64,000 bases of DNA, from positions 192,289 through 256,288 of the forward strand of contig JAJEHX010000042.1 of assembly GCA_022823465.1 (NCBI GenBank). The letters run 5' to 3'. Below are positions 31,761 through 40,261 of this stretch, piece after piece. This DNA is from Candidatus Latescibacterota bacterium (GTDB lineage: Bacteria; JAAXHH01). Both the position numbers and the translations under genes were made by a program. Position 1 is the stretch's first letter; each line of letters opens with the position of its first letter. Under the pieces are notes generated by a model, which was not told the DNA's origin, searched no databases, and saw only the letters and a program-made list of their open reading frames with translations.

Positions 31761-32735
31761 TTATTTTTCTTCCTGTTGGCTAAACACGCGGAATTCCGGC
31801 TCGATCGACAACAATTCATTGCCGTGCAAAGGGGGCGCACTGTCGCAGTTCCCCTGTCGCCCGCCGCCGACGTTGTCCGCCTGGTCGGCCGCGTGGTAGG
31901 AACTGCGGACCAGAGGCCCCGACTCCACGTGGGGGATGCCGAACTCTTCGCCCAGTTCCTTGAAGCGGGCGAACTCGTCCGGATGATAGTGCTTTCTTAC
32001 CGGCAGATGCTTCTTCGTCGGCTGCAGGTACTGCCCGATCGTCAGGATGTCGCAGTTCACCGCGGCCACGTCGCGCATGAGGGCATGGACGGCTTCGTCC
32101 GTCTCGCCGAGTCCCACCATGATGCCCGTCTTGGTCTTCGCGCCGCGGGCCTTTGCCCGCTCGAGCAGTTCGAGAGACTGGTCGTACCGCGCCTGGGGCC
32201 GCACGGTCCGGTACAGGCCCGGCACGGTTTCCAGGTTGTGGTTCAACAGGTCGGGACGGGCGTCGAGCACGGTCTGCAGCGCCGCCTCCGATCCCTTGAA
32301 GTCCGGGATGAGCACTTCCACGCCCACGCCCGGGCACCTGCGGCGTATGGCCCGGATCGTCTCCGCGAAGATGGGCGCGCCACCGTCGGTCCGCTCGTCC
32401 CGGTTGACGGAGGTGATCACGGCGAACCGCAGGCCCAGCTTCTCCACGGCGCCGGCCACCCGCTCGGGCTCGTCCCAGTCCAGCCCCTTGTCCGGCCGGC
32501 CCGTCTTCACCGCGCAGAACCCGCAGCTGCGCGTGCAGATATCGCCCAGGATCATGAAGGTGGCGGTGCGCTGCTCCCAGCATTCCCAGATATTCGGGCA
32601 CTGGGCGCTCTCGCAGATCGTATGGAGCCGGTTGTCCCCGACGAGCCGCTTCAGTTCCCGGAAATTCGGGCCCTGTTTAAGGCGTACCTTGAGCCACGGG
32701 GGCTTGGGTACGTGGGATGTGGTGGTGTCGCTCAT
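31761..32735 (-). CDS. lipA: lipoyl synthase
   Basis: A 324-residue radical-SAM enzyme that inserts two sulfurs into the octanoyl chain of lipoyl-dependent proteins. Auxiliary cluster cysteines 41, 46 and 52 lie in [12 protein letters not shown], the radical-SAM cluster cysteines 67, 71 and 74 in CTRSCGFC, and the C-terminal RSSYHA segment supplies the serine ligand to the auxiliary cluster. Full length. It ends about 10 bases before the rRNA promoter. lipB is not in the window. Confidence 0.96.
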   Translation of the reverse strand: MSDTTTSHVPKPPWLKVRLKQGPNFRELKRLVGDNRLHTICESAQCPNIWECWEQRTATFMILGDICTRSCGFCAVKTGRPDKGLDWDEPERVAGAVEKLGLRFAVITSVNRDERTDGGAPIFAETIRAIRRRCPGVGVEVLIPDFKGSEAALQTVLDARPDLLNHNLETVPGLYRTVRPQARYDQSLELLERAKARGAKTKTGIMVGLGETDEAVHALMRDVAAVNCDILTIGQYLQPTKKHLPVRKHYHPDEFARFKELGEEFGIPHVESGPLVRSSYHAADQADNVGGGRQGNCDSAPPLHGNELLSIEPEFRVFSQQEEK

Positions 32736-33008
32736 GTTATCTTGTTATCTTTACGGGTTTCAGCGTGCGGTGCACACGATCGAAAAATGCTGCGTGATGA
32801 TACGTGCGGTCCGGCGCAAATTGTCCGGCATCCTGTAGGCGCGGCTGCCATGAAAACGATGCGCCTTTTGCAGATCTTCAGGAACAAAAAGCGACCCTCC
32901 GGCGCCGTGAACAATCGTCCGCGCCGGAATGGCCGCCATGGTGTCGGGTACTTTACGTGCTTGTTGATGTCCGGGTTACGGTCGAGGCCCGACCGGTTGT
33001 TTGGAGCC

Positions 33009-33503
33009 TCATCCAGGTTTCAGTTCGGGCGCCCCGTCGTCCCCCGGGGAAATGACCACGGCCTCCTCGCCGAGGTGTCCCGCGATGGTCACCGACAGCT
33101 CGTTGAGGTCGGACCGGCAGAAGCCCGTGTTGCTGTCCAGGATCCCGCCGCCCTCGTCCATGAGAAACCAGGTAGGCACGTTCGTCAGGCCGAAATCCGC
33201 GGAGGCCCAGTGGGTCGTGTCGTACACGTTCTCGAAGGTCGCGCCGTGCTCGTCCATGAACGCCCGGGTGTCCTCCGGCGTGTCCTGCGAGACGCCCAGC
33301 ACCTTGAAACCGGCATTGCCGCCGTAGGCCTGGTGGATCTTCTCGAAATAAGGGGCGCTGAACTTGCAGGTCCCGCAGCCCACCTTGTAGAAGACCGCCA
33401 GCAGCCAGCCGCCCTTCGCCTGGTCGCCCAGAGAAAGGGACTGTCCGTCCGCGTCTTCCAGCTTGACTTCCGGGGCCGCGACCCCGGCTTCCAGGAATGC
33501 CAT
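33009..33503 (-). CDS. thioredoxin-fold peroxiredoxin/redoxin (AhpC/TSA-like)
   Basis: A 164-residue cytoplasmic thioredoxin-fold protein without signal peptide. The N-terminus (APEVKLEDADGQSLSL) is AhpC/TSA-like and the active site is VGCGTCKFS with Cys43 and Cys46 in a CxxC. VLGVSQDTPEDTRAFMDEHG and VPTWFLMDEGGGILD follow the redoxin pattern. Thus a thiol peroxidase or disulfide reductase; substrate unknown. GGGAG lies upstream of the ATG. It is separated from lipA by 273 bases in which I see no gene. Confidence 0.85.
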   Translation of the reverse strand: MAFLEAGVAAPEVKLEDADGQSLSLGDQAKGGWLLAVFYKVGCGTCKFSAPYFEKIHQAYGGNAGFKVLGVSQDTPEDTRAFMDEHGATFENVYDTTHWASADFGLTNVPTWFLMDEGGGILDSNTGFCRSDLNELSVTIAGHLGEEAVVISPGDDGAPELKPG

Positions 33504-33708
33504 GACTACTCCCGTATGGGTTGAGCATTGATTAATGCCAGATTCATGCCATGCATCGATTCAAATGACGTACTGCTATATATAAGGATATAAGAGAAAC
33601 GGGCCGGTGTCAATGGTTCGGTCGGGTGGCGCGGAGCCCATGAACACCGTGACTATCCGGCTGTCCTTTCCACTTGTTTCAATTCATGGGTACGCAGCCC
33701 CTGGCAGG

Positions 33709-33727
33709 TAATTTGTTTTTGATCTTT
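33709..33727 (+). promoter_or_regulatory. 19-bp element shared by both sigma-factor units (copy 1)
   Basis: TAATTTGTTTTTGATCTTT, found again with one difference at 35824-35842. Here it lies about 64 bases before the first sigma-factor ATG. A TAATAA hexamer follows 20 bases after the TTGATC core. It may be the promoter or an operator recognised by these sigma factors; this is inference. Confidence 0.55.
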
Positions 33728-33790
33728 GCGTTTGGGAAGGCGTCTAATAAAACGTAACGGTTCACTCTAATGAAAACACGCGATACTCTA

Positions 33791-35674
33791 ATGACCACGC
33801 TTACACACGACGACTCCTATAACATCCGCCTGTGCCTGGACGGAAACGCCGACGCCTTCGAGCCTTTGGTCCGACGGTATCAGAACGCCGCATTCGCGGT
33901 GGCCATGAGTTTCCTGCGAGACAGATCAGACGCCGAGGACGTGGTACAGGATGCTTTTGTGGCGGCCTACTGCAAATTATCGCAGTTGAAGGACCCGGCC
34001 ATCTTCGGCAGTTGGCTGCATAGAATCGTCGTCAATCACTGCAAGGACTGGCGTCGTCGGAAGAACGTCGATCGTCTGGTCCGCGTCGGTTCGGAATCCG
34101 AGAGCGTTCGTGGTGCATACCTCCTGGCCGACCAGGTCCATCGAAACTACATCGAGTGCCTGGAGATTTGGGATGAAGTAGAGAGGTTGCCTGAACACTA
34201 TCGTCAAGTCGTCACATTGTACTACTACACCGGCTTTTCACTTAAAGAAATCGCCGCCTTCCTGGAAATCCCCGAATCAACTGCGAGAGGACGGCTCTAT
34301 CAGTCCCGAATCCGATTGAAAGATGCGTTGTCGCCGCAGGAAAAGGAGACCATTTCCATGAGCCAGATCGACGTAACAGAAGAAGTCCGGGATGTTGTCT
34401 GCAAAATCGCCAGAGAAGATTTCAGTCAAACCTTGGACATGGGTGAAACGCAAAATATCGTCCTCTATTGCGGCGTGAACACGGAGGTCGATATCGGACA
34501 AGCCCCGGGAGAGCAGGTGATTGTCAAGGGTTCGAAGATCGCGTTGGGTCTGACAGAGAAAGAAGCGCAAAGGAATGTAAACGAGCTTCAGATTTCACAT
34601 GACCAGGTCGACAATTACCTGGAAACAGGTCCTCACGACGGAGCGTTATTTCTTGGCGTCAAGAACTGGTTTCCCGATAACGTCCCGTACTCTGAACCCA
34701 TCAGCACGTGCTGGAAACACGATCTGAAGAACGAAAGCGTGCTCGATGAGAAGCGGGGCGGCGTCAAAATGGTCGATGCCTTACCAGATTCAAGACATGA
34801 AATCGATGCGTTTCTACCGTTGCCTGTACCTGCGGAGAAATGTCTGGGGAAATCGGTACGGATCACGGTTCACGCTTCGGAAGCACGGCCTATAAAAATG
34901 CCACGAGATGCCGTGTCTGACAACGTAGCGCGCGTATTCCGTTCAATGCAGAGTGACAGCACCAGAGTATACGGACCTGCCACGTACTGTCATGTTTCGG
35001 TTGCTGTTCCCTCTGGGATGAACATCTCGATTTTCAGATCAGATAGAGTAAACATCGATGGGTTGGATGGTTCGCTAATGGCATACTCCTGCTCTTCCTG
35101 CCAAGTAAACGAAATCACGGGGGACGTGTACCTGTTCAACAGCGTGTTTTCTGAGATAGGAAGCGTGGGCGGCTCGTTGTACCAGCGCATGTACGGATAC
35201 GGCGGCAATGAAGGTTGCGGCCGGGACGGCGACATGCTGCGACGAATTCCCCTTCAGAACGAAGGAAAGATCGAAGCGGTCAAGGGCGACGTGGATATCG
35301 ACGTCGGATGTATGGACTTGAATGTGCTCGACCTCGAGGGAGAAATAGCCATTTACAACCGCTATGGCAAAACCCGGCTGACTCAGAGTAGCCGCAACAA
35401 AGGGCAGAGATGCTACGTCCGAAGTGTTTCCGGTGACGTAGACCTGGTCTTGGACAGAAAAAGGGCGAAAAACGTCCGTCTGGTCATGCATACGATTTGC
35501 GGTGTGGCGAAGTACGGAGAGTTAAAAGAGCTAATGCCCATAATGGCGTGGCCGCACAATGCATACTGGATGACGTTAGGAACAACTGACGATTTTGTGG
35601 ATCCCGACATCACGATCCTGACGGAAAGCGGCACCGTCGACATCAGAGTGGCGAAGAACGGCAAGCACAGTTGA
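33791..35674 (+). CDS. ECF-type sigma factor fused to a large beta-rich (DUF4097-like) C-terminal region, copy 1
   Basis: A 627-residue protein. Residues about 20-90 are a sigma-70 region 2 (DAFEPLVRRYQNAAFAVAM, then RDRSDAEDVVQDAFVAAYCK). Residues about 120-185 are region 4 (LPEHYRQVVTLYYYTGFS, then LKEIAAFLEIPESTARGRLY). From residue 190 a further 437 residues begin MSQIDVTEEVRDVV and become beta-rich, with helix-like turns such as INIDGLDGSLMAYSCSSCQ-type, VKGDVDIDVG, VSGDVDLVLD and ESGTVDIRV. These resemble the DUF4097 putative adhesin fold. No transmembrane segment is visible. The start matches copy 2 (MTTLxHDDxYNIR); there is no Shine-Dalgarno. Function of the tail is unknown, perhaps sensing or self-inhibition. 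Confidence 0.8.
   Translation: MTTLTHDDSYNIRLCLDGNADAFEPLVRRYQNAAFAVAMSFLRDRSDAEDVVQDAFVAAYCKLSQLKDPAIFGSWLHRIVVNHCKDWRRRKNVDRLVRVGSESESVRGAYLLADQVHRNYIECLEIWDEVERLPEHYRQVVTLYYYTGFSLKEIAAFLEIPESTARGRLYQSRIRLKDALSPQEKETISMSQIDVTEEVRDVVCKIAREDFSQTLDMGETQNIVLYCGVNTEVDIGQAPGEQVIVKGSKIALGLTEKEAQRNVNELQISHDQVDNYLETGPHDGALFLGVKNWFPDNVPYSEPISTCWKHDLKNESVLDEKRGGVKMVDALPDSRHEIDAFLPLPVPAEKCLGKSVRITVHASEARPIKMPRDAVSDNVARVFRSMQSDSTRVYGPATYCHVSVAVPSGMNISIFRSDRVNIDGLDGSLMAYSCSSCQVNEITGDVYLFNSVFSEIGSVGGSLYQRMYGYGGNEGCGRDGDMLRRIPLQNEGKIEAVKGDVDIDVGCMDLNVLDLEGEIAIYNRYGKTRLTQSSRNKGQRCYVRSVSGDVDLVLDRKRAKNVRLVMHTICGVAKYGELKELMPIMAWPHNAYWMTLGTTDDFVDPDITILTESGTVDIRVAKNGKHS
34343..34360 (+). promoter_or_regulatory. 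internal Shine-Dalgarno and ATG at the domain junction, copy 1
   Basis: AAGGAG at 34343-34348 is followed by an in-frame ATG at 34358 (codon 190, MSQIDVT), exactly where the sigma domain ends and the beta-rich region begins. The same signal at the same codon occurs in copy 2. It could allow separate production of the C-terminal region. Confidence 0.5.
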
Positions 35675-35692
35675 GATGACTGCGCAGTAGCA

Positions 35693-35823
35693 TACGAGAT
35701 TCCCTCCCCAAATCACGATTATACCTGTCTTGAACTGAATCTCCATCCGTTCAGACGCAGGAGTCGTGCGCCTTATCAACAACGAGCCTCTTCTAATCTG
35801 ATTCGAAAACCCGCACAGTTCCT
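35693..35823 (+). pseudogene. remnant of the ABC ATPase promoter and first codons
   Basis: This stretch aligns with 39449-39579, the upstream region and start of the ABC ATPase gene: ACGAGATTCC, CACGA and CCTG upstream, AGGAG/GGAGG plus GTCGTGCGCCTTATCAAC across the start, then ATC-TGA where the intact gene has ATC-TCC, and GAAAACC. The remnant reads MRLINNEPLLI followed by a stop against [12 protein letters not shown] in the intact gene. Similarity ends at 35823, next to the 19-bp element. Nothing else is visible in the 303-base gap 35675-35977. Confidence 0.75.
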
Positions 35824-35842
35824 TAATCTGTTTTTGATCTTT
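35824..35842 (+). promoter_or_regulatory. 19-bp element shared by both sigma-factor units (copy 2)
   Basis: TAATCTGTTTTTGATCTTT, 18 of 19 bases identical to 33709-33727. It lies 135 bases before the protease ATG, with TATACT 21 bases after the TTGATC core. Position upstream of the protease-sigma 2 unit parallels copy 1 upstream of sigma 1. Confidence 0.55.
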
Positions 35843-35977
35843 AGGGATCCTGCGACATCATATACTACAGGGCCGATGCACTCGTAGAATCAAGGCGTGT
35901 CGTCCGTGTTCTTGTTGTTGTGTGGCCTGCACTCAAAACGATTTGGTTCATGCGCGGCAATCAGGAGGTTCTCCTCG

Positions 35978-36868
35978 ATGAATAACGATCCCGACGAAGT
36001 CCGGCTGGTTACTTCCGATATCGATCGTTTTTGGCTGGCGTACGACCTGTCGGAAGGCAAGACTACAGAAGAAAGGATAGATGTCTTCGAATCGGAATAC
36101 TTCGCAAAGGGCAGTATCGGTCTTAAGGATTTCATCGAAGCCAGAATCGAAAGCGCAGAAGAGTTGGTCAAGGTTATTGAAGCACGGCCGAGATATTATG
36201 CTTCAATAAGACAGAGTTCGAACCGTGTGTTGGATTTAACCGATCAGATCCGTGGGTATATGCACAACTTGAAACGGCTTCACGACAATGCGGTCTTTCC
36301 GGATGTGTACTTTACGATTGGGAAAATGACATCAGGAGGAACTACATCGAGCAATGGCCTGCTGATCGGGACCGAGATTTTCTGCAGGACGGGCGGCCTG
36401 CCTACGGACGAGCTGAACGAATGGTATCTTGAAGTCCTCAGACCGGTAGAAGACATTCCATATATCGTTATCCACGAACTTATACACGCGCAACAGGCCT
36501 ATGATTTTGGAGAAAACACGCTTCTGGGCCACTCAATACTCGAAGGTGCTGCAGACTTTCTTGGAAAGTTGGCAGCTGGACAACATATAAATCCTCATTT
36601 ACACGTGTATGGAGAGGCGCACGAGGCTGCATTATGGGAATCGTTCTCGAGTGAAATGCTACAGGCCGACTTCAGCAACTGGCTCTACAACGGAAGCAAT
36701 TCCACCGGGACAAGACCGGCTGATCTGGGATACTACGTAGGTTACAAGATATGTGAAGCATACTACGAGGAGACGGCCGATAAAAAGGCAGCCATAGAAG
36801 ACATTCTGGCCATAAAGGACGGCCCCGATGCACTGCGTTTTTTAAAGGAAAGCGGATACGGTCCATAA
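35978..36868 (+). CDS. HELIH zinc metalloprotease-like protein (DUF2268-like)
   Basis: A 296-residue soluble protein with a gluzincin-type site: HELIH at 166-170 inside PYIVIHELIHAQQ, followed 18 residues later by EGAADFLGKLA, whose Glu189 is the likely third zinc ligand. The N-terminal part (VRLVTSDIDRFWLAYD) is typical of a DUF2268/GldB-like predicted protease group. The ATG at 35978 is chosen because AGGAGG lies 10 bases upstream; a GTG at 35897 would add a weak hydrophobic leader. It is followed 66 bases later by sigma copy 2 and is probably cotranscribed. A role in cleaving the sigma-fused domain is an attractive guess without direct evidence. Confidence 0.75.
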   Translation: MNNDPDEVRLVTSDIDRFWLAYDLSEGKTTEERIDVFESEYFAKGSIGLKDFIEARIESAEELVKVIEARPRYYASIRQSSNRVLDLTDQIRGYMHNLKRLHDNAVFPDVYFTIGKMTSGGTTSSNGLLIGTEIFCRTGGLPTDELNEWYLEVLRPVEDIPYIVIHELIHAQQAYDFGENTLLGHSILEGAADFLGKLAAGQHINPHLHVYGEAHEAALWESFSSEMLQADFSNWLYNGSNSTGTRPADLGYYVGYKICEAYYEETADKKAAIEDILAIKDGPDALRFLKESGYGP

Positions 36869-36934
36869 GCGTCTTTGGATAGGTGCCTTTGCACGGATTC
36901 GGCCATCAACCTAAACCCTCTAATCGCACAAGTT

Positions 36935-38815
36935 ATGACCACACTTGCACACGACGACACATATAACATCAGGCAGTGCCTGGAGGGGAATGCCGATGCC
37001 TTCGAACCGCTGGTCCAGCGGTACCAGAACGCCGCATTCGCCGTGGCGCTGGGTTACCTTCGGGACCGGACAGACGCCGAGGACGTGGTACAGGACGCTT
37101 TCGTCGCGGCCTATTGCAAGTTATCGCAGTTGAAGAACCCGGCCGTTTTCGGCGGCTGGTTTCACAGAATCGTCGTCAACCGGTGCAAGGAATGGAGCCG
37201 GCGGCAAAAAGTCGGCCGCCAGGTCCGTACCGACGCCCGCGCTGATGGAGCCGGCGATGAAATCGCGCTCGCGAATAAAGCCCATCAGAAATACATCGAA
37301 AGCCTTGAGATATGGGATGAAGTCGAGCAGTTGCCCGAACATTACCGCCGTGTCGTCACGTTGTACTACTACACCGGTTTTTCAACGAAGGAAATCGCCG
37401 CCTTTATGGATATTCCGGAATCGACGGCGCGAGGACGGCTTTATCAATCCCGAATCCGCTTGAGAGACGCTCTGTCGTCCCAGGAGAAGGAGACCATTGC
37501 CATGAGCCAGATCGACGTGACAGAAGAAGTCCAGGATGTCGTCTGCAAGATCGCCAGGGAGGATTTTGAAGAAACGATCGACATGGGAGACGTGGAAAAC
37601 GTCGTCCTGTACTGCGGCGTGAGTACGGAGGTGGAGGTTAAGCAGGCGCAGGGAGAACAGGTTGTTGTGAAAGGTTCTAAGATCGCGCTTGGATATAGTG
37701 AAGAGGAGGCAAACCGCAACCTTGGCGGATTTGCCGTTTCCCATGATAGAGTCGAAGATTTTTACAAATCCGGTCCTCATGAAGGCGAGCTTTTCGTCGG
37801 TGTAGATTCAACCAGCGGCGAAAACACAGCCGTGACCAAAAGGATCAGCGACCAATGGAAACGGGATTTGATGAACAACTGGATGCTGGACGAAGTTTGT
37901 GACGGGGTGAGATTGGTCGATCTGTACCCGGATCTTAAAGACGATATCGATGCGTTTCCTCCGCTGCCAAAACCGGCGCGAACGAGCTTGAGCAAATCAG
38001 TACGTATCTCGGTTCACACGATGGAAGTACTTCCGATTCATGTTCCGAACTCCTCCATGACGGAGCATATAAAGGACGTTTTTCAGATTTACTGGTCCGA
38101 CGCTTCCAAGGTTTTCGGACCAGCCGCGTACTGTCATGTTTCCATTGAGGTCCCGGCCGGAAAGAACATTTCGGTGTTCAGGGCGAAACGGATCAACGCT
38201 GAGGGATTGAACGGTTCCTTGATGGTGTATGCCTGCCACTCCTGCCAGATAGCCGATATCGCGAAAGATGTGTACCTGTTCAACAGCGTGTTTTCGGATA
38301 TACATGAAGTAGGTGGTATGTTCTGTCAGCGAATGTATGAATATGGCGCCTCCACCTACCTTGACGGAATGATACGCAACAAGGATGTGTGGGAAGGGAA
38401 ACTCTCCTCAGTAAAAGGCGGCGTGGATATCGATGTCGGCCGTTTCGTGCTGGACGCTCAGGACTTGGAGGGTGACGTATCCATTTACAATCGTTTCGGT
38501 ACAACCCGCTTGTTCCAGTCTGTCCGGGAACCCGGGACCCGGTGCAGCCTCAGGACCGTTTCGGGCGAAGCAAAGCTGGTTCTGGATGAAAAACTCGCCA
38601 AGACGGTCAGCCTGGTGATGTATACGCGTTGCGGCGTCTTGAAATTGGGTCAAGCGAAGGACGAGATGCGGCTATATTCGACGTATAACGACGGGCATCG
38701 TATCAACGCTGGAACGACATACGATACAACCCAGGCGGACTACCTGCTCCTCACGGAGAGTGGCACTGCCGAAGTAGAGTTGTTGAATGGGTCCGACTGC
38801 GATGAGAATAAATAG
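36935..38815 (+). CDS. ECF-type sigma factor fused to a large beta-rich (DUF4097-like) C-terminal region, copy 2
   Basis: A 626-residue paralogue of the gene at 33791, nearly the same length and collinear throughout. Region 2 (EPLVQRYQNAAFAVALGYL, DAEDVVQDAFVAAYCKLSQL) and region 4 (LPEHYRRVVTLYYYTGFS, STARGRLYQSRIRLRDAL) are mostly identical by eye, while the linker at 85-110 and the C-terminal region diverge more. Beta-turn motifs recur (LNGSLMVYACHSCQIADI, VKGGVDIDVG, VSGEAKLVLD). The start is set at 36935 by alignment with copy 1; 36875 would add 20 unrelated residues. No Shine-Dalgarno is visible. An internal Shine-Dalgarno and ATG sit at codon 190. Confidence 0.8.
   Translation: MTTLAHDDTYNIRQCLEGNADAFEPLVQRYQNAAFAVALGYLRDRTDAEDVVQDAFVAAYCKLSQLKNPAVFGGWFHRIVVNRCKEWSRRQKVGRQVRTDARADGAGDEIALANKAHQKYIESLEIWDEVEQLPEHYRRVVTLYYYTGFSTKEIAAFMDIPESTARGRLYQSRIRLRDALSSQEKETIAMSQIDVTEEVQDVVCKIAREDFEETIDMGDVENVVLYCGVSTEVEVKQAQGEQVVVKGSKIALGYSEEEANRNLGGFAVSHDRVEDFYKSGPHEGELFVGVDSTSGENTAVTKRISDQWKRDLMNNWMLDEVCDGVRLVDLYPDLKDDIDAFPPLPKPARTSLSKSVRISVHTMEVLPIHVPNSSMTEHIKDVFQIYWSDASKVFGPAAYCHVSIEVPAGKNISVFRAKRINAEGLNGSLMVYACHSCQIADIAKDVYLFNSVFSDIHEVGGMFCQRMYEYGASTYLDGMIRNKDVWEGKLSSVKGGVDIDVGRFVLDAQDLEGDVSIYNRFGTTRLFQSVREPGTRCSLRTVSGEAKLVLDEKLAKTVSLVMYTRCGVLKLGQAKDEMRLYSTYNDGHRINAGTTYDTTQADYLLLTESGTAEVELLNGSDCDENK
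37487..37504 (+). promoter_or_regulatory. internal Shine-Dalgarno and ATG at the domain junction, copy 2
   Basis: AAGGAG at 37487-37492 with an in-frame ATG at 37502 (codon 190), spacing nine bases, identical in position and spacing to copy 1 at 34343-34360. The surrounding codons (QEKET, MSQIDVTEEV) are also conserved, so coding constraint alone could explain it. Confidence 0.5.
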
Positions 38816-38922
38816 AAATCCCGACCCCCACAGAAAACGCGACGTTCGAGGTTAATGATCCGAATACTATGCCTTAACGAGAACTGATCTCGCTTCCGAT
38901 ACCGGGTGCCCAGCCTTACGCG

Positions 38923-39475
38923 TCATTCCTCGGTGACGGTCTCCCCGCCAGGGGTTGCGGGACTTTTCCTGAACATAAACGGAAGCGACACGCGCATCTT
39001 TACACGCTCGCCTTCAAGCGCAGCAGGTGTCCAGACCATTTTTCGAGCCACGTCCACCAACAGGGAGTCCACGGATACGCGATCTGACGATCTTACGACG
39101 AAAGCCGTGTCCACGTTGCCGGTAGTACCTACCACGAGTTGAATCACCACGACGCCCTCGAAATTGAGGAGATTGACGTTGGGTGAAATCGACGGGTGAC
39201 AGGTGTAACACATTCCCGGTCCCGTCGATCAGCACGCTGTAGGGTGAAGAGGGCAGATCAAAGGACGAATCGACGGCCAGATACACCGGAAAGTTGTACC
39301 TGGATTTTTCCACGATCGGTGTTATCTCCTCGGCCGATCCTGCCTGGAGAATGCCGACAACCGGGACAGACCCAAACTGAACTGGTTCCCATATACATTG
39401 ACGACTTGCTCGCAGTCTTGTGATCTTCCTGTAAATTCAACAATCCCGCACGAGATTCCCCCCACTACCACGACT
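38923..39475 (-). pseudogene. degenerate TonB C-terminal-domain protein gene
   Basis: Minus-strand fragments in successive frames make one plausible protein: a hydrophobic leader ([15 protein letters not shown]), a thioredoxin- or redoxin-like segment (VPVVGILQAGSAEEI, then SVLIDGTGNVLHL), and a TonB-type C-terminal domain (FEGVVVIQLVVGTTGNVD, ending RVSLPFMFRKS-like). Frame changes are needed near 39385 and 39190 and no good start codon is present. It could be a true pseudogene or carry assembly errors. It occupies the 706-base gap between sigma copy 2 and the ABC gene. Confidence 0.5.
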
Positions 39476-39521
39476 AATCCTGCATAGTACCGAATCGCAC
39501 AATCATTCGGAGGCAGTAGTC

Positions 39522-40238
39522 GTGCGCCTTATCAACACCGATCGCCCTTTAATCTCCATCGAAAACCTTCGCAAATCCTTCCCGATGGGAAAGGAGCGCG
39601 TCTCGGCGCTTCGAGGCGTATCCGCCACCATCGACCGGGGCGAATACGTGGCCGTGATGGGACAGTCCGGGTCCGGGAAATCCACCCTGATGAATATCCT
39701 GGGCTGCCTGGACACGCCGACGGCGGGCAGCTACGCGCTCGACGGCAGGCCGGTCGGAGCACTCTCGGACGACGAACAGGCTTCCATCCGCAACCGTAAG
39801 ATCGGTTTCGTTTTTCAGGCATTCAATCTGCTGCCGAGATTCGACGCCTTGCACAACGTGGAACTGCCCCTCCTGTACCGGGGAATGGACGCCAGGGCAC
39901 GTCAATGGCGCGCGATGGAGGCCCTGGAAGCGGTGGGGGTCGGCGACCGGGCCCGTCATAAGCCCAACGAGATGTCCGGCGGACAGCGCCAGCGGGTAGC
40001 CATCGCCCGCGCGCTGGTCGGCGAACCGTCCATCATCTTGGCGGACGAGCCGACAGGAAACCTGGACAGCGGGACCGGGGAAGAAATCATGGCAATATTC
40101 GATCGCCTGAACGGGGACGGCCATACCATCGTGCTCGTAACCCACGAAGAGCACGTCGCCATCCATTGCAAGCGGATCATCCGCCTGCGCGACGGGACGA
40201 TCGAGGAAGATCGAAGGTTATCGAAACCGGAAATTTAG
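39522..40238 (+). CDS. ABC transporter ATPase, MacB/LolD family
   Basis: A 238-residue stand-alone nucleotide-binding protein: Walker [12 protein letters not shown] (about 44-54), Q-loop region [19 protein letters not shown], signature [16 protein letters not shown], Walker [15 protein letters not shown] and H-loop [10 protein letters not shown]. The FNLLPR and GNLDSGTG features place it with MacB/LolD/FtsE exporters or mechanotransmission systems. The start is GTG with GGAGG upstream, and the same start is preserved in the remnant at 35766. No permease gene follows, so its membrane partner is elsewhere or may not be of standard type. Confidence 0.88.
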   Translation: MRLINTDRPLISIENLRKSFPMGKERVSALRGVSATIDRGEYVAVMGQSGSGKSTLMNILGCLDTPTAGSYALDGRPVGALSDDEQASIRNRKIGFVFQAFNLLPRFDALHNVELPLLYRGMDARARQWRAMEALEAVGVGDRARHKPNEMSGGQRQRVAIARALVGEPSIILADEPTGNLDSGTGEEIMAIFDRLNGDGHTIVLVTHEEHVAIHCKRIIRLRDGTIEEDRRLSKPEI

Positions 40239-40261
40239 AATGACTATGAAAGGGGATGATC

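Noticed and set aside
31776..33524. 582-codon plus-strand frame across lipA and the redoxin gene
   Set aside because: Antisense to both genes and crosses their intergenic gap; no family resemblance.
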